Assembly: GCF_027594145.1 (NCBI RefSeq)
Contig: NZ_JAQFFK010000003.1
Location: 62,001 to 126,000 of the forward strand
Reading direction: 5' to 3'
Length of the DNA stretch: 64,000 bases
Origin: Methanococcoides alaskense
GTDB lineage: Archaea; Halobacteriota; Methanosarcinia; Methanosarcinales; Methanosarcinaceae
Below are positions 1 through 9,249 of the stretch, piece by piece. Every line of letters starts with the position of its first letter. The first letter of the stretch is position 1. The position numbers were made by a program, and so were the translations under genes. The notes under the pieces were generated by a model that did not search any database, was not told where the DNA came from, and was given only the letters and a program-made list of their open reading frames with translations.

Positions 1-24
1 TACTTTTAAAGATTATTTGAAAAC

Positions 25-582
25 ATGGATTTCATATACATAATAATGTATGCGATTTTAGTATTCCCCTTTTTTTGTATCGTTAAAATATCAATGAATT
101 ATAAAACGGTAAAAACTGCAAATAGTTACATAGGGAATGAAAAATACGAATGTATAATAATATCAGATCATAGTTTAATTGACAAATTGATGATTTATTA
201 TTCTGGTGTCGGATGGCTAATTAAAGCCTTAAATAATTTTAATATAAATTACAAGATTTTGACCGAAATAACACCAGAAGAGGTCAAATCAATTTTATAT
301 GATCAAAATTGTTATGGAATCTATCTTTTAGGGCACGGTAAGAGAGCTGGATTATCTATATCAGGAAATATAATGGACTATTCTCAATTCAGAAATGCTC
401 CAAAAAAAGATTTTGTTGTACAATTACATTGTAACCATTCTAATGGAGAATCGCTTGCTGATCTAATCGCCATAGATAAAAACAAATCAAATGTATCCAA
501 TGGGACAAGATCTGCTATACGTAATAATGGATATTTTTTCAAATATTGGGTACAAAGCAAATTGTACAAATTTAACTTTTAA
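25..582 (+). CDS. Membrane-anchored protein with caspase/CHAT-like His-Cys pair, function unknown
   Basis: The 185-residue protein starts with a hydrophobic segment (about residues 3-22) followed by a soluble domain that is probably cytoplasmic. I do not recognise the family with certainty. Two motifs stand out: a hydrophobic strand ending in GHG (residues 103-105) and, 32 residues later, a second hydrophobic strand running into LHC (Cys136) followed by N-H-S-N-G. A strand-HG then strand-x-C arrangement is the layout of clan CD cysteine peptidases (caspase, gingipain, CHAT), so His104 and Cys136 could be a catalytic dyad; this is inference. No clear ribosome binding site precedes the ATG. The gene is very AT-rich, like the DUF4062 gene that follows and unlike genes after 1985, which suggests transfer. 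It could instead be an inactive structural homologue. Confidence 0.6.
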   Translation: MDFIYIIMYAILVFPFFCIVKISMNYKTVKTANSYIGNEKYECIIISDHSLIDKLMIYYSGVGWLIKALNNFNINYKILTEITPEEVKSILYDQNCYGIYLLGHGKRAGLSISGNIMDYSQFRNAPKKDFVVQLHCNHSNGESLADLIAIDKNKSNVSNGTRSAIRNNGYFFKYWVQSKLYKFNF

Positions 583-583
583 T

Positions 584-596
584 GTACAATTGTAAA
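584..596. repeat. 13-base direct repeat, copy 1
   Basis: The word GTACAATTGTAAA, containing the palindrome TACAATTGTA, lies just after the stop of the first gene. An identical copy is at 1866-1878, so the DUF4062 gene is bracketed. A related stretch (ATTGTACAAATTTAAC) lies at 560-575 and resembles the bases around copy 2. It could be a recombination footprint, an operator, or chance in AT-rich DNA. Confidence 0.4.
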
Positions 597-820
597 TCTC
601 TAATATTTGACACTTTTTGAAGGAATGTGAAAATTAAGACTTGTATAGATTTGTGGATGTAAATTTTATACCTTATATAGCAAGTAGGGGATGTAGTAAC
701 ATGAAAAAAGTGTACTTTTTATAATTAATGTAGCTTAAGAAAAACATATAACTAATAAATGTTACTTACCATATAGATTTAATAGTTTAGCATTTTTTTA
801 AACTATCTTCAGGTGTTTAT

Positions 821-1774
821 GTGACAAAGCCAAGAATATTTGTAAGTTCTACATATTATGATTTAAAACACATTAGAAGTAACCTTGAAACTTTCATTGA
901 CAATATGGGGTATGACTCCATATTATTTGAGAAGGGAGATATTCCATATAAATCCACAGCCCCACTCGATATATCATGCTATGATGAAATTGACAGTTGC
1001 CATATGTTTATTTTAATTATAGGTGGACGGTATGGAAGCCCATCATCTGAACTTCGAGAAAAAAAAGACGAAGATGAGATTTGCACAGAATATAATTCAG
1101 TCACCATTGAGGAATATCGAGTCGCTCGAGAGACCGATATACCCATATTTATTTTTGTTGAAAAAAACGTATATTCAGAATACCGCACTTACAAGGAAAA
1201 TAGAGATGCAGAATTTGAAATCAAATATGCTTATGTAGACAATATAAATGTTTTCAAATTACTTGATGAAATTAATCAGCAAGACCGAAATAATGTAATG
1301 CGTGACTTTGATAAATTTGAAGATATATCAAATTGGTTAAGGGATCAATGGGCAGGGTTATTTGCAGACTATCTTATGAATCAAAGGAATGAAAAAATTG
1401 TAAAAGGCATGTCTACAAAGATAGAAGAATTGTCTCAACTAACAGCAACTTTGAGAGAATATACTGAATCCATCATGAGAAAAGTTCAACCGGATGACTA
1501 TGAAGAAATTATAAACAATGAAAAAGAAAAGAATATTTTACTTCAAAAACGCCTTTTTAAGTCAGAACATGTCATCAAGTATATTATGAGAGAGGATAAA
1601 ACTTTAAAAGTAGATACTCTCTATTCTGTGTTCAAAAAAGTAAAATCATATGAAGATTTTATTGAAAATATTGGTATTAATGATAAAATAAAAGATGAGT
1701 TACTAAATAATATGAGTGTAAAGATTGATTATGAGCAATTACGTTTACGTATAGGATTACGAGAAGATATGTAA
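821..1774 (+). CDS. DUF4062 domain protein, putative defence or signalling component
   Basis: The start is GTG at 821, supported by AGGTG at 811-815. The first 100 or so residues match the DUF4062 pattern: KPRIFVSST near the N-terminus, then IDSCHMFILIIGGRYGS, then SVTIEEYRVA. DUF4062 is a small alpha/beta domain that often heads multi-domain proteins such as STAND NTPases and is found near defence genes. Here it is followed only by about 200 mostly helical, charged residues with coiled-coil character (roughly 190-260), with no NTPase or nuclease motif that I can see. The 239-base gap to the preceding gene argues against tight co-transcription, but both genes share the AT-rich composition and orientation. 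The molecular function is unknown. Confidence 0.75.
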   Translation: MTKPRIFVSSTYYDLKHIRSNLETFIDNMGYDSILFEKGDIPYKSTAPLDISCYDEIDSCHMFILIIGGRYGSPSSELREKKDEDEICTEYNSVTIEEYRVARETDIPIFIFVEKNVYSEYRTYKENRDAEFEIKYAYVDNINVFKLLDEINQQDRNNVMRDFDKFEDISNWLRDQWAGLFADYLMNQRNEKIVKGMSTKIEELSQLTATLREYTESIMRKVQPDDYEEIINNEKEKNILLQKRLFKSEHVIKYIMREDKTLKVDTLYSVFKKVKSYEDFIENIGINDKIKDELLNNMSVKIDYEQLRLRIGLREDM

Positions 1775-1865
1775 TTTTCAGATAATGCTACCAATCTTCT
1801 TTCTATTTTTTTTAGTGTTTCACTCCTTAAATTTACATTTCATTCAATAATGTTTAACATTTAAC

Positions 1866-1878
1866 GTACAATTGTAAA
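1866..1878. repeat. 13-base direct repeat, copy 2
   Basis: This is the second copy of GTACAATTGTAAA (first at 584-596). It sits about 90 bases after the DUF4062 stop, near the point where base composition returns to that of the rest of the window. Confidence 0.4.
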
Positions 1879-1984
1879 ATTTAACAGCATTAAAACCCCT
1901 TTCAGAATCCTCATCATTCTAACTCTTTAGATAACTTTAAAAATAATAATCATCCATATTTATTCACGCATAGGGAGTGAAATA

Positions 1985-2542
1985 ATGAAAGTATTGGCAA
2001 TAATTGGAAGTCCGCGTAAGAACGGTAATACGGATGTAGTTGTACAGAAGGTGCTTGAAGGGGCAGCAGAAAAGGGTGCTGAAACAGAGAGCATTTACAT
2101 CAATGAGCTGGATTTCAGGGGTTGTCAGGGGTGCGGGCTTTGTAATGTGATGGCAGATTGCAAGCTCAAGGATGACATGACGGATGTTTATAAGAAGCTG
2201 GAAGATGCGGATGCTTTTGTGTTCGGTTCCCCTATATATTTCGATCAGTTCACCGGACAGATGCGCTCATTTTTGGATCGTTGCTATGCTCTTGTGGATG
2301 CAGAGCTTAAACCAAGGTTACCTGTGGGGAAGAACGCTGTTCTCGTAAGGGCACAGGGAGATCCTAACAGATCGACGTATGAGAACGTCTTTGATGAGTT
2401 CGGAAATATTCTGAAATTATTCTTTGGTATGACGGTCACAGACAAGCTTGTTGCAGCTGGATATGACCTGCCAGGCTCTGCGAGAAAGGATGTGGAATTG
2501 ATGGAGCAGGCAAAACAGGCGGGGCTTCACTTACTTGACTGA
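1985..2542 (+). CDS. Iron-sulfur flavoprotein (Isf-type, flavodoxin fold)
   Basis: The protein has 185 residues and a GGAGTG ribosome binding site at 1974-1979. The N-terminus (KVLAIIGSPRKNGNT) is the FMN phosphate-binding loop of the NADPH-dependent FMN reductase family. A compact cysteine set, C47-x2-C50-x2-C53-x5-C59, matches the 4Fe-4S motif of the methanogen iron-sulfur flavoprotein. GSPIYFDQFTGQMRSFLDR is the usual flavin-edge and dimer segment. Isf proteins are cytosolic electron carriers, and a role in handling oxygen or peroxide has been proposed in Methanosarcina. It stands alone, with a terminator just downstream. Confidence 0.85.
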   Translation: MKVLAIIGSPRKNGNTDVVVQKVLEGAAEKGAETESIYINELDFRGCQGCGLCNVMADCKLKDDMTDVYKKLEDADAFVFGSPIYFDQFTGQMRSFLDRCYALVDAELKPRLPVGKNAVLVRAQGDPNRSTYENVFDEFGNILKLFFGMTVTDKLVAAGYDLPGSARKDVELMEQAKQAGLHLLD

Positions 2543-2555
2543 TATTTGATCTTTT

Positions 2556-2585
2556 CCGGCATGATGCCGGAGGTTCTCTTTTTTG
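2556..2585 (+). terminator. Hairpin plus T-run after the flavoprotein gene
   Basis: CCGGCATGATGCCGG (2556-2570) forms a short GC-rich hairpin and is followed by a T-rich stretch to about 2585. Confidence 0.55.
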
Positions 2586-2596
2586 ATATTGACATT

Positions 2597-2606
2597 TTTT
2601 ATATAA
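2597..2606 (+). promoter_or_regulatory. TATA box of the macroglobulin gene
   Basis: TTTTATATAA lies about 110 bases before the chosen start at 2711, which implies a leader of roughly 85 bases. Confidence 0.45.
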
Positions 2607-2710
2607 CCATAGGTTCGAACAGTTTCGAAGTTTAAGCTAAGTTTATACGCAATTGGCAACAATCTTCTTCTTACATATCAAAAAAATAATTGAACAAAGG
2701 TAGTGTCAAA

Positions 2711-5700
2711 ATGAAATATATCGGGGTTACAAAAAAAGGATTCTGTTTGTTGGTCTTGCTATCGTGTATTCTGCTGGCAGGATGTATCGGGCAGGACGAG
2801 AGACAAGCTCAAACTTCTTCGAATGAAGCTCTCACCTATGATGAGGGTGGAACTTATTCCGAAGAGGACGAATATCTGGTGCTTGTACCGAAATCGCTGT
2901 TCTCAGGCGGGGAAAGTTCTGTAACGATGTCTGCTTTCCTTGATGATGAACCGGTCAGCAGGGGTATCGAATATACCCTTACCAGTGCATCAGGGGAGAT
3001 CACCCCACTGGTAAAGGCGGCTACGTCTGAATCTGGTAACAATGTAGCGAAATTCGATGTACCGGATGTCGAAGAGGGAAGCTATACACTGACCGCAACA
3101 CCCTCCGGTGCTGAAAAGGGTTTTACTACAACCGTTAAGGTGGTGCAGAATAATCCTATCTTCATCGAAACTGACAAACCTATATACAAACCCGGGCAGA
3201 CCATCCATGTACGTCTTCTCAGCCTGAACAACAACCTTGTTCCTGTCGTTCAGAACACCACCGTTGAGATAGCTGATGCAAAGGGAGTGAAGATCTTCAA
3301 GGATGATCTTGTCACCAACGAGTATGGGGTTGCTTTCTTTGATCTTCCGCTTGCCTCTGAGCTGAACCTTGGAACATGGAAGGTGAAAGTGACATCAGGA
3401 AGTTCAATGTCCGAAGTGGATATCAGGGTGGAAAAATATGTACTTCCCAAGTTCGACCTCGAAACTTCCACTGAGAAAAGCTGGTTCCTTGCCGATGAAC
3501 CTATTACAGGCACGGTCTCTGCTAACTATTTTTTCGGAAAGGTCGTTGAAGGTACTGTTGAGGTAAAGGCTTCCAGATACGTAGGTGTCTGGGAAGAATA
3601 CGCAACTTCCACTGCTCCTCTTAAAGACGGAAATGTAGAATTTGCACTTCCTGCTGTTGGATATGTGGCAGGCACCTTTGGGGCCGGAGGGCAGGGTAGT
3701 GTCATGCTGAATGTGACCGTGACCGACACCGGAGGGAATAGTGAAGAAACTACCGAACTGCTCACCATAGCAGAGCATCCGTTCATAATGCAAATGATCC
3801 CGGAATCCAATTCCATCAAACCGGGAATGCCTCTTTTGGTCCTTCTTGTAACAAAGGACCCCGGAGGAGAACCCCTTGAAAAAGAGGTTACCCTAGTTTC
3901 CAATTTCAGGGATGACAGTTACAACTATGACGAGAGCAAAAATACCTACACAACAGAGAACGGCATTGCTCTGGTCACACTGGAGATACCCGAGGATGCT
4001 GTGAGTGTCGAACTGCATGCTGTCTCAGAAGAAGTTGAAGTTACCAGTACATTGAACTCGGTCTATTCCCCAAGTGCCAGTTTTCTGCACTTAAGCCAGG
4101 TAAGTGAAGGCATACCGGAAGTCGGGGATACCATCTCGCTCAAGGTCTATTCAACTAACGCGGGAACTGTATTCTACGATGTTTTCGCAAACGGTAGAAC
4201 AGTTTATTCTGCAACAAGTGATGAGCCGCAGATAAACATCCCGGTCACACCACAGATGAGCCCGTCAGCGAAGGTCGTTGCATACCTGATAAATCCGAAC
4301 AATGAGGTTTCCGCCGACAGCCTGCCCTTCGATGTCAAGTTCAGCACTCAGGTGGACTTCTCCACAGGATTCGATAAGGAAACTGTGGCACCGGGTGACG
4401 CTGTCTCGGTCGAGCTGGATGCAGGCACCAAGTCCATGATAGGACTTTCCATTGTGGACGAATCCGTATATGCATTGAGCGAGGGCAGACTGAATCTGAA
4501 ACAGGTGTTCGATGAGCTTGAAATTCGCTTTATGGAACCTCAGGTCGAAGCGCATCCACAATATTTTGGATATCAAACAACTGCTTATGATGTTCTTGAT
4601 GAGGCCGGAATGATAGTATTGGCATCCGGCAGTCTTGAGATACCAAGGTCAGAAGTGGATGGGGGTATGGGCGAACCTCGGTTTGTGGCATTTATGGCAA
4701 ACATAGATGGTATGGAAGTTGTAGATGAAGCTGTAATGGAGATGCCCATGGAAGATGCTGCAATAGATGACAAAGCAGGTTCAGGGGAGCAGCTTGCAGA
4801 AGTGGAGAGAGTACGCCAGTTCTTCCCTGAAACATGGATCTGGATGCCTGATATTCTGACCAATCATGACGGATTGGCAACCCTTGACCTGAATGCGCCT
4901 GATTCCATCACCAAGTGGAGACTTCATGCGGTGTCCTCAGGTCCGGAAGGCATCGGAATATCCGAAGCAGGACTTACGGTGTTCCAGAATTTCTTTATCG
5001 ATCCTGATCTGCCTTATGCTGTTATTCGTGGCGAGGAGTTCCCGGTTCAGGTGCATGTGTACAACTATCTCGACAAGCCTCAGAATGTGAAGCTGACACT
5101 TTCCGGTGCAGAATGGTTCGAGCTGGTGGGAGATGATGTTGTTGAAGTGAGCGTGGATGCCAATAGTGTGACCCATGTAAGTTTCACCATTCGTCCCACC
5201 AAGGTCGGGGTGCAGACAGTTGAACTGACAGGACAGACCACTGAGAAAGCGGATGCTATCCGTAAGACGATCATTGTTGAGGCGGAAGGGGTCACTAGAG
5301 AGATAGTGGATAATGGTATCCTTAAGAACGGTACCGTTGAGCTGGATGCAACACTGCCTGATGCCATAGTACCGGATTCCGAAAAAGTGATACTGAGCTT
5401 TACGCCAAGCATCGTAGCCCAGACGATCAGCGGAGTCGATGATCTGTTGGGTATGCCTTACGGATGTGGTGAACAGAACATGATGTTGTTCTCCACCGAT
5501 GTTGAGGTGCTGCGTTATCTCAAGGCCACCGATCAGCAGAATCCCGAGGTACAGGCCAAGGCATTGACGTTCATCACAACAGGATACCAGAGGGAGCTCA
5601 CTTTTATGCATGCCGATGGCTCTTTCTCTGCTTTTGGAGAGAGTGATGGTGAAGGCAGTCTGTGGCTTACTTCCTTTGTACTTTCCCAGTTCAGTGGTGC

Positions 5701-6925
5701 CAGAGACCTGACGACCATCGATGAGAATGTTGTAAGGGAAGCAGCGCAGTGGATAGGTTCACACCAGAAAGAGGACGGTTCATGGGAGGCAGTCGGCTTC
5801 GTTATTCATCAGGATATGATGGGAGGTGTGAGCGGCACTTATGCCCTTACGGCCTATGTGACACTGGCACTCGATGAATATGGCTATGCTGCTCCTATAG
5901 TTATGGAAAATGCCCGCAGCTATCTGGAAGCAGAACTTGATAAGCAGGATGATCCATACGCCCTTGCCATAGGTACTCTTGCTCTTCAAAAGCTTGAAAG
6001 TGACAGGGTAGATGAGGCAACGGAAAGACTTCTCGAGCTGGCAAAAGAGGACGAAAACGGCGTGTATTGGGGATACGATGATGTCATGCCTGAGCCTTAC
6101 GAGTTTGGTGGTTATGGTTTCCATCCTATCTCAAGCAAGAATGTTGAAACCACAGCCTATGCCACACTTGCGTTGATCGAAACGAATGACCCAAAGGCAA
6201 GCTCATCATTGAAATGGATAGCAGCCCAGCGTAATTCCAATGGCGGTTTTTCAAGCACGCAGGATACTGTCATGGCTTTCAGGGCATTGATGACGGCGGC
6301 AGCGGTTGCAGGAAGGGATGTGGATGCCACTGTTTCTGTCAGAGGGGATGGAGTGGAACTCAAGGGCCTTAGGATAACTTCCGAGAACTACGATGTTGTG
6401 AACATCATTGAAGTTCCGGAAGGCGTTGAAGTTCTCGAGATGGAACTTTCCGGGACCGGAGAGCTGAACTATCAGGTTGTCAGAAGGTTCAATGTGATCC
6501 TGCCTGAGATCATCGAGCATGAACAGATCGAGCTTGATGTTGAGTACGATTCAACAGATGTGGAAGTCGATGACGTGGTAAAGGTTGATGTTCGCCTGAA
6601 ATACAATGGTATGCCTGGTATCAGAGGAGTCGTTGAGTCCAGTGGAATGATGATAGTGGATATTGCAGTACCCACAGGTTTCACTCCGGTAGGGTCCAGT
6701 CTCGAAGCCCTTAAGGAAGACGGCACCATCACCCGCTACGAAATAGCCGGTCGCAAGGTGATCTTTTACATCGATGAGATGATGCCCGGAGAGGAAATGG
6801 AGTTCTCGTTGAATATGAGGGCAATGTTCCCGGTAAAGGCGATGGTGCAGGAGAGCAGTGCGTATTCATACTATAGTCCAGAGGTGAAGGCGGAAGCGAA
6901 GGGTATGAACGTGACTGTAACGTGA
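2711..6925 (+). CDS. Alpha-2-macroglobulin/complement-type thioester lipoprotein
   Basis: I chose ATG 2711 because AGGTAG precedes it and the product begins with a clean lipoprotein signal ending in LLAGC; an in-frame TTG at 2690 is the alternative. The 1404-residue protein carries landmarks of the animal A2M/complement family in order: DKPIYKPGQT (from residue 155), VEKYVLPKFDLE, a Met- and acid-rich stretch resembling a bait region (about 640-700), VRQFFPETWIW (701-711), PYGVIRGE-like PYAVIRGEEF, the thioester GCGEQ (Cys919, Gln922), VIHQDMMGG with His1033, GGFSSTQDTV, and a C-terminal receptor-binding-like domain. In complement C3 the thioester binds targets covalently and the equivalent His speeds transfer to hydroxyls. 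The protein is probably anchored outside the cell membrane, under the S-layer. No penicillin-binding-protein partner, usual for bacterial A2M, lies next to it. Confidence 0.92.
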   Translation: MKYIGVTKKGFCLLVLLSCILLAGCIGQDERQAQTSSNEALTYDEGGTYSEEDEYLVLVPKSLFSGGESSVTMSAFLDDEPVSRGIEYTLTSASGEITPLVKAATSESGNNVAKFDVPDVEEGSYTLTATPSGAEKGFTTTVKVVQNNPIFIETDKPIYKPGQTIHVRLLSLNNNLVPVVQNTTVEIADAKGVKIFKDDLVTNEYGVAFFDLPLASELNLGTWKVKVTSGSSMSEVDIRVEKYVLPKFDLETSTEKSWFLADEPITGTVSANYFFGKVVEGTVEVKASRYVGVWEEYATSTAPLKDGNVEFALPAVGYVAGTFGAGGQGSVMLNVTVTDTGGNSEETTELLTIAEHPFIMQMIPESNSIKPGMPLLVLLVTKDPGGEPLEKEVTLVSNFRDDSYNYDESKNTYTTENGIALVTLEIPEDAVSVELHAVSEEVEVTSTLNSVYSPSASFLHLSQVSEGIPEVGDTISLKVYSTNAGTVFYDVFANGRTVYSATSDEPQINIPVTPQMSPSAKVVAYLINPNNEVSADSLPFDVKFSTQVDFSTGFDKETVAPGDAVSVELDAGTKSMIGLSIVDESVYALSEGRLNLKQVFDELEIRFMEPQVEAHPQYFGYQTTAYDVLDEAGMIVLASGSLEIPRSEVDGGMGEPRFVAFMANIDGMEVVDEAVMEMPMEDAAIDDKAGSGEQLAEVERVRQFFPETWIWMPDILTNHDGLATLDLNAPDSITKWRLHAVSSGPEGIGISEAGLTVFQNFFIDPDLPYAVIRGEEFPVQVHVYNYLDKPQNVKLTLSGAEWFELVGDDVVEVSVDANSVTHVSFTIRPTKVGVQTVELTGQTTEKADAIRKTIIVEAEGVTREIVDNGILKNGTVELDATLPDAIVPDSEKVILSFTPSIVAQTISGVDDLLGMPYGCGEQNMMLFSTDVEVLRYLKATDQQNPEVQAKALTFITTGYQRELTFMHADGSFSAFGESDGEGSLWLTSFVLSQFSGARDLTTIDENVVREAAQWIGSHQKEDGSWEAVGFVIHQDMMGGVSGTYALTAYVTLALDEYGYAAPIVMENARSYLEAELDKQDDPYALAIGTLALQKLESDRVDEATERLLELAKEDENGVYWGYDDVMPEPYEFGGYGFHPISSKNVETTAYATLALIETNDPKASSSLKWIAAQRNSNGGFSSTQDTVMAFRALMTAAAVAGRDVDATVSVRGDGVELKGLRITSENYDVVNIIEVPEGVEVLEMELSGTGELNYQVVRRFNVILPEIIEHEQIELDVEYDSTDVEVDDVVKVDVRLKYNGMPGIRGVVESSGMMIVDIAVPTGFTPVGSSLEALKEDGTITRYEIAGRKVIFYIDEMMPGEEMEFSLNMRAMFPVKAMVQESSAYSYYSPEVKAEAKGMNVTVT

Positions 6926-7174
6926 TCCGTTTTCTTTTTCCTTTTCTCTTTTTTTGAGCATTACAAGTGCTAATGTTTTTATTGAGTACACATTGAAGGC
7001 GTTGTATTTTGGAGCTAAAATTTATATACAGTGAGCATGTATTAAACATGTCGAAAAATAGACAAGTATGTCTATATTGTGAATATTATCTATGACACAA
7101 AAGAAAGATTAAAAGGAACTTTATGGATATAGAAAACGTCTTTTCAAGCAGTTAATCAAATTCAGATATAAGGA

Positions 7175-7645
7175 TCAGTACTTTATCCATTTCTCATATT
7201 CTCCAAGGAACCTGTCGATGATTTCCTTTGTTGTCAGTTCCTCAATATCGTATTCTTTCAGGGTACCGGTTCTCAATACGATCTCTGCTTTCTGAACGCG
7301 TGGCTGGTCTTCCTCGGCATGCTGTGGAAATGCGAATTGCATCTTCTGGTAGGTCTTGCCTCTTATCCGGAAGCAGAATTCTTCTATCTCTTCATCCGGG
7401 TTGGTCTGGGATGGTGTGTAAACTATGATGGATGCGTAATTCAGGTTTGGTTCATCCATATCGATGACAACATCTTTTCCGTGTTCTTCAAGCTCTGTCT
7501 TCAGCTCATGATAAGATGGAAGAACCACATTTTTAATAAAATCCCTGATATTCATCCGGGCGAATTTCAAATAGACATCGGACGGAGTTCCTTCTTCATC
7601 TTCACTTTTAAGTATATTATTCAACTTCTTTTTCAGCTCACTCAC
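7175..7645 (-). CDS. Conserved hypothetical protein translationally coupled to the BCCT transporter
   Basis: The 156-residue soluble protein starts with GTG at 7645, which overlaps the TGA of the upstream transporter gene (GTGA), with a G-rich ribosome binding site inside that gene. It has a Lys-rich N-terminus, acidic patches and a mixed alpha/beta pattern, with no cysteines beyond one and no membrane segment. I do not recognise the family. The coupling suggests a role tied to the transporter, such as regulation or osmolyte sensing; this is inference only. Confidence 0.75.
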   Translation of the reverse strand: MSELKKKLNNILKSEDEEGTPSDVYLKFARMNIRDFIKNVVLPSYHELKTELEEHGKDVVIDMDEPNLNYASIIVYTPSQTNPDEEIEEFCFRIRGKTYQKMQFAFPQHAEEDQPRVQKAEIVLRTGTLKEYDIEELTTKEIIDRFLGEYEKWIKY

Positions 7646-9249
7646 TTCTTGGTACCCCCGTTCCTGAAGATGTTGTCTACCAAAATTTTTGTCCTATTAA
7701 TAGATATTTCTTCCGGTTCATTTTTGTTGATCTTTGCAGCCTCAATGATCTTAGTACCCCTGCCCTCACTTCTAAGACCTTTTACAATGCTGTAGCACAT
7801 GAGGATCATGACCATACAGAACGGAAGTGCTGTTGTCAAAGCTGCTGTCTGCAATGCAACAAGACCTCCTGTAAGCAGGAGCACAGCAGCCACTGCACCC
7901 TGAAGGATAGCCCAGAAGAACCTGAGACCAACACCAGGTTGGGGATTGCCGTTGGATGATAGAATAGAGATGACCAGTGATCCGGAATCCGATGAGGTAA
8001 CAAAGAAGGTGGTGATAACAATGGTTGCAAGCACAGAGCTCAAAAATGGTACTGGGAGCCTTTCCAGAAGAACGAACAATGCAGTGGGTACACTGGTCTG
8101 AACAACCTGGGAGATACCGCCGGCTCCGAACAGTTCTATGTGTATAGCTGTATTTCCAAAGACGATTATCCAGAAAAAGGTAATAAGTGCAGGTGCTATC
8201 AGGACACCTCTTATGAACTCCCTTATGGTTCTGCCCTTTGATATACGTGCAATGAACATGCCCACAAAAGGTGACCATGAGATCCACCAGCCCCAGTAGA
8301 ACATTGTCCACATGCTCTGCCACTCCACACCTCTGTAGGCATCGGTCTGGAAGGTTAGGGCTACCAGGTGCTGCATGTAATATCCGATGCTCTGAACATA
8401 GGAACTGGCAAGGAAGACCGTCGGGCCTGTGATGAATACAAAGAGTATGAGTAAAGCTCCAAGACCTACGTTCATCAGGCTCAATATACGTATCCCTTTG
8501 TTAAGTCCGGAGACCACAGAAGTTGTGGCAAAGATGGTGATTATTACAATAAGGATTATCTGGTTACGAAGGGATACCGACATAATTCCGATATATTCCA
8601 GGCCTGCATTTATTTGCATGACACCAAGACCAAGGGATGTCGCCACACCGAAAAGTGTTCCGAAAATAGCAATTATCTCCACAAGGTCTCCGCGGAAACC
8701 GTAGATCTTGTCTCCGAATATCGGATACATTGTTGATCTGATAGTAAGGGGCATATCATGGCGATATGAAAAGTAGGCAAGAGCAAGCCCGACTATAATA
8801 TATATAGCCCAGGCGTGAATACCCCAGTGGAAGAACGTCAGGTTGATGGCTTCTTTTGCTATGGAGATGCTATCCATCCCGGGATTTCTTGGTTCAACAA
8901 TATGCAATATGGGCTCTGCAACACTGTAGAACAGCAGTCCGATCCCCATACCTGCACTGAAAAGCATTGCAAACCAGGTCCTGTCCCTGTATTCCGGAAG
9001 ATCATCCTCTTTTCCAAGCTTTATGTTGCCAAAGGAGCTGAAATAGAGCCATATCACAAAGAAGAGAAAGAATGCAACTGAAACGATATACACCCACCCA
9101 AAACTTGTAACGATGAAATTCTGGATGGTTCCAAAGACATCTCCAATGGATGATGTAAAAAATATTCCGAGGATAACAAAAACAGATACTAGTGTGGCCG
9201 ATGTATAGAATACGGTCTTATTTACTTTTTCTTCTGCCTTTTCATCCAT
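7642..9249 (-). CDS. BCCT-family glycine betaine/choline/carnitine-type transporter
   Basis: The start is the ATG at 9249, chosen because GGAGG at 9261-9265 lies upstream; ATG 9267 would add six residues but overlaps that site. The 535-residue product has about 12 membrane segments and the family signature around WGWWISWSPFVGMFIARISKGRTI. BCCT carriers are sodium- or proton-coupled importers of quaternary amines. In methylotrophic methanogens such uptake could serve osmoprotection or supply glycine betaine or choline as a methanogenic substrate; the sequence cannot decide which. No long cytosolic C-terminal osmosensor extension of the BetP type is obvious. It is divergent from mutS. Confidence 0.93.
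   Translation of the reverse strand: MDEKAEEKVNKTVFYTSATLVSVFVILGIFFTSSIGDVFGTIQNFIVTSFGWVYIVSVAFFLFFVIWLYFSSFGNIKLGKEDDLPEYRDRTWFAMLFSAGMGIGLLFYSVAEPILHIVEPRNPGMDSISIAKEAINLTFFHWGIHAWAIYIIVGLALAYFSYRHDMPLTIRSTMYPIFGDKIYGFRGDLVEIIAIFGTLFGVATSLGLGVMQINAGLEYIGIMSVSLRNQIILIVIITIFATTSVVSGLNKGIRILSLMNVGLGALLILFVFITGPTVFLASSYVQSIGYYMQHLVALTFQTDAYRGVEWQSMWTMFYWGWWISWSPFVGMFIARISKGRTIREFIRGVLIAPALITFFWIIVFGNTAIHIELFGAGGISQVVQTSVPTALFVLLERLPVPFLSSVLATIVITTFFVTSSDSGSLVISILSSNGNPQPGVGLRFFWAILQGAVAAVLLLTGGLVALQTAALTTALPFCMVMILMCYSIVKGLRSEGRGTKIIEAAKINKNEPEEISINRTKILVDNIFRNGGTKK

Noticed and set aside
4937-5611. Minus-strand open frame of 224 codons inside the macroglobulin gene
   Set aside because: It is antisense to the thioester region of a clear gene, with no ribosome binding site or domain.
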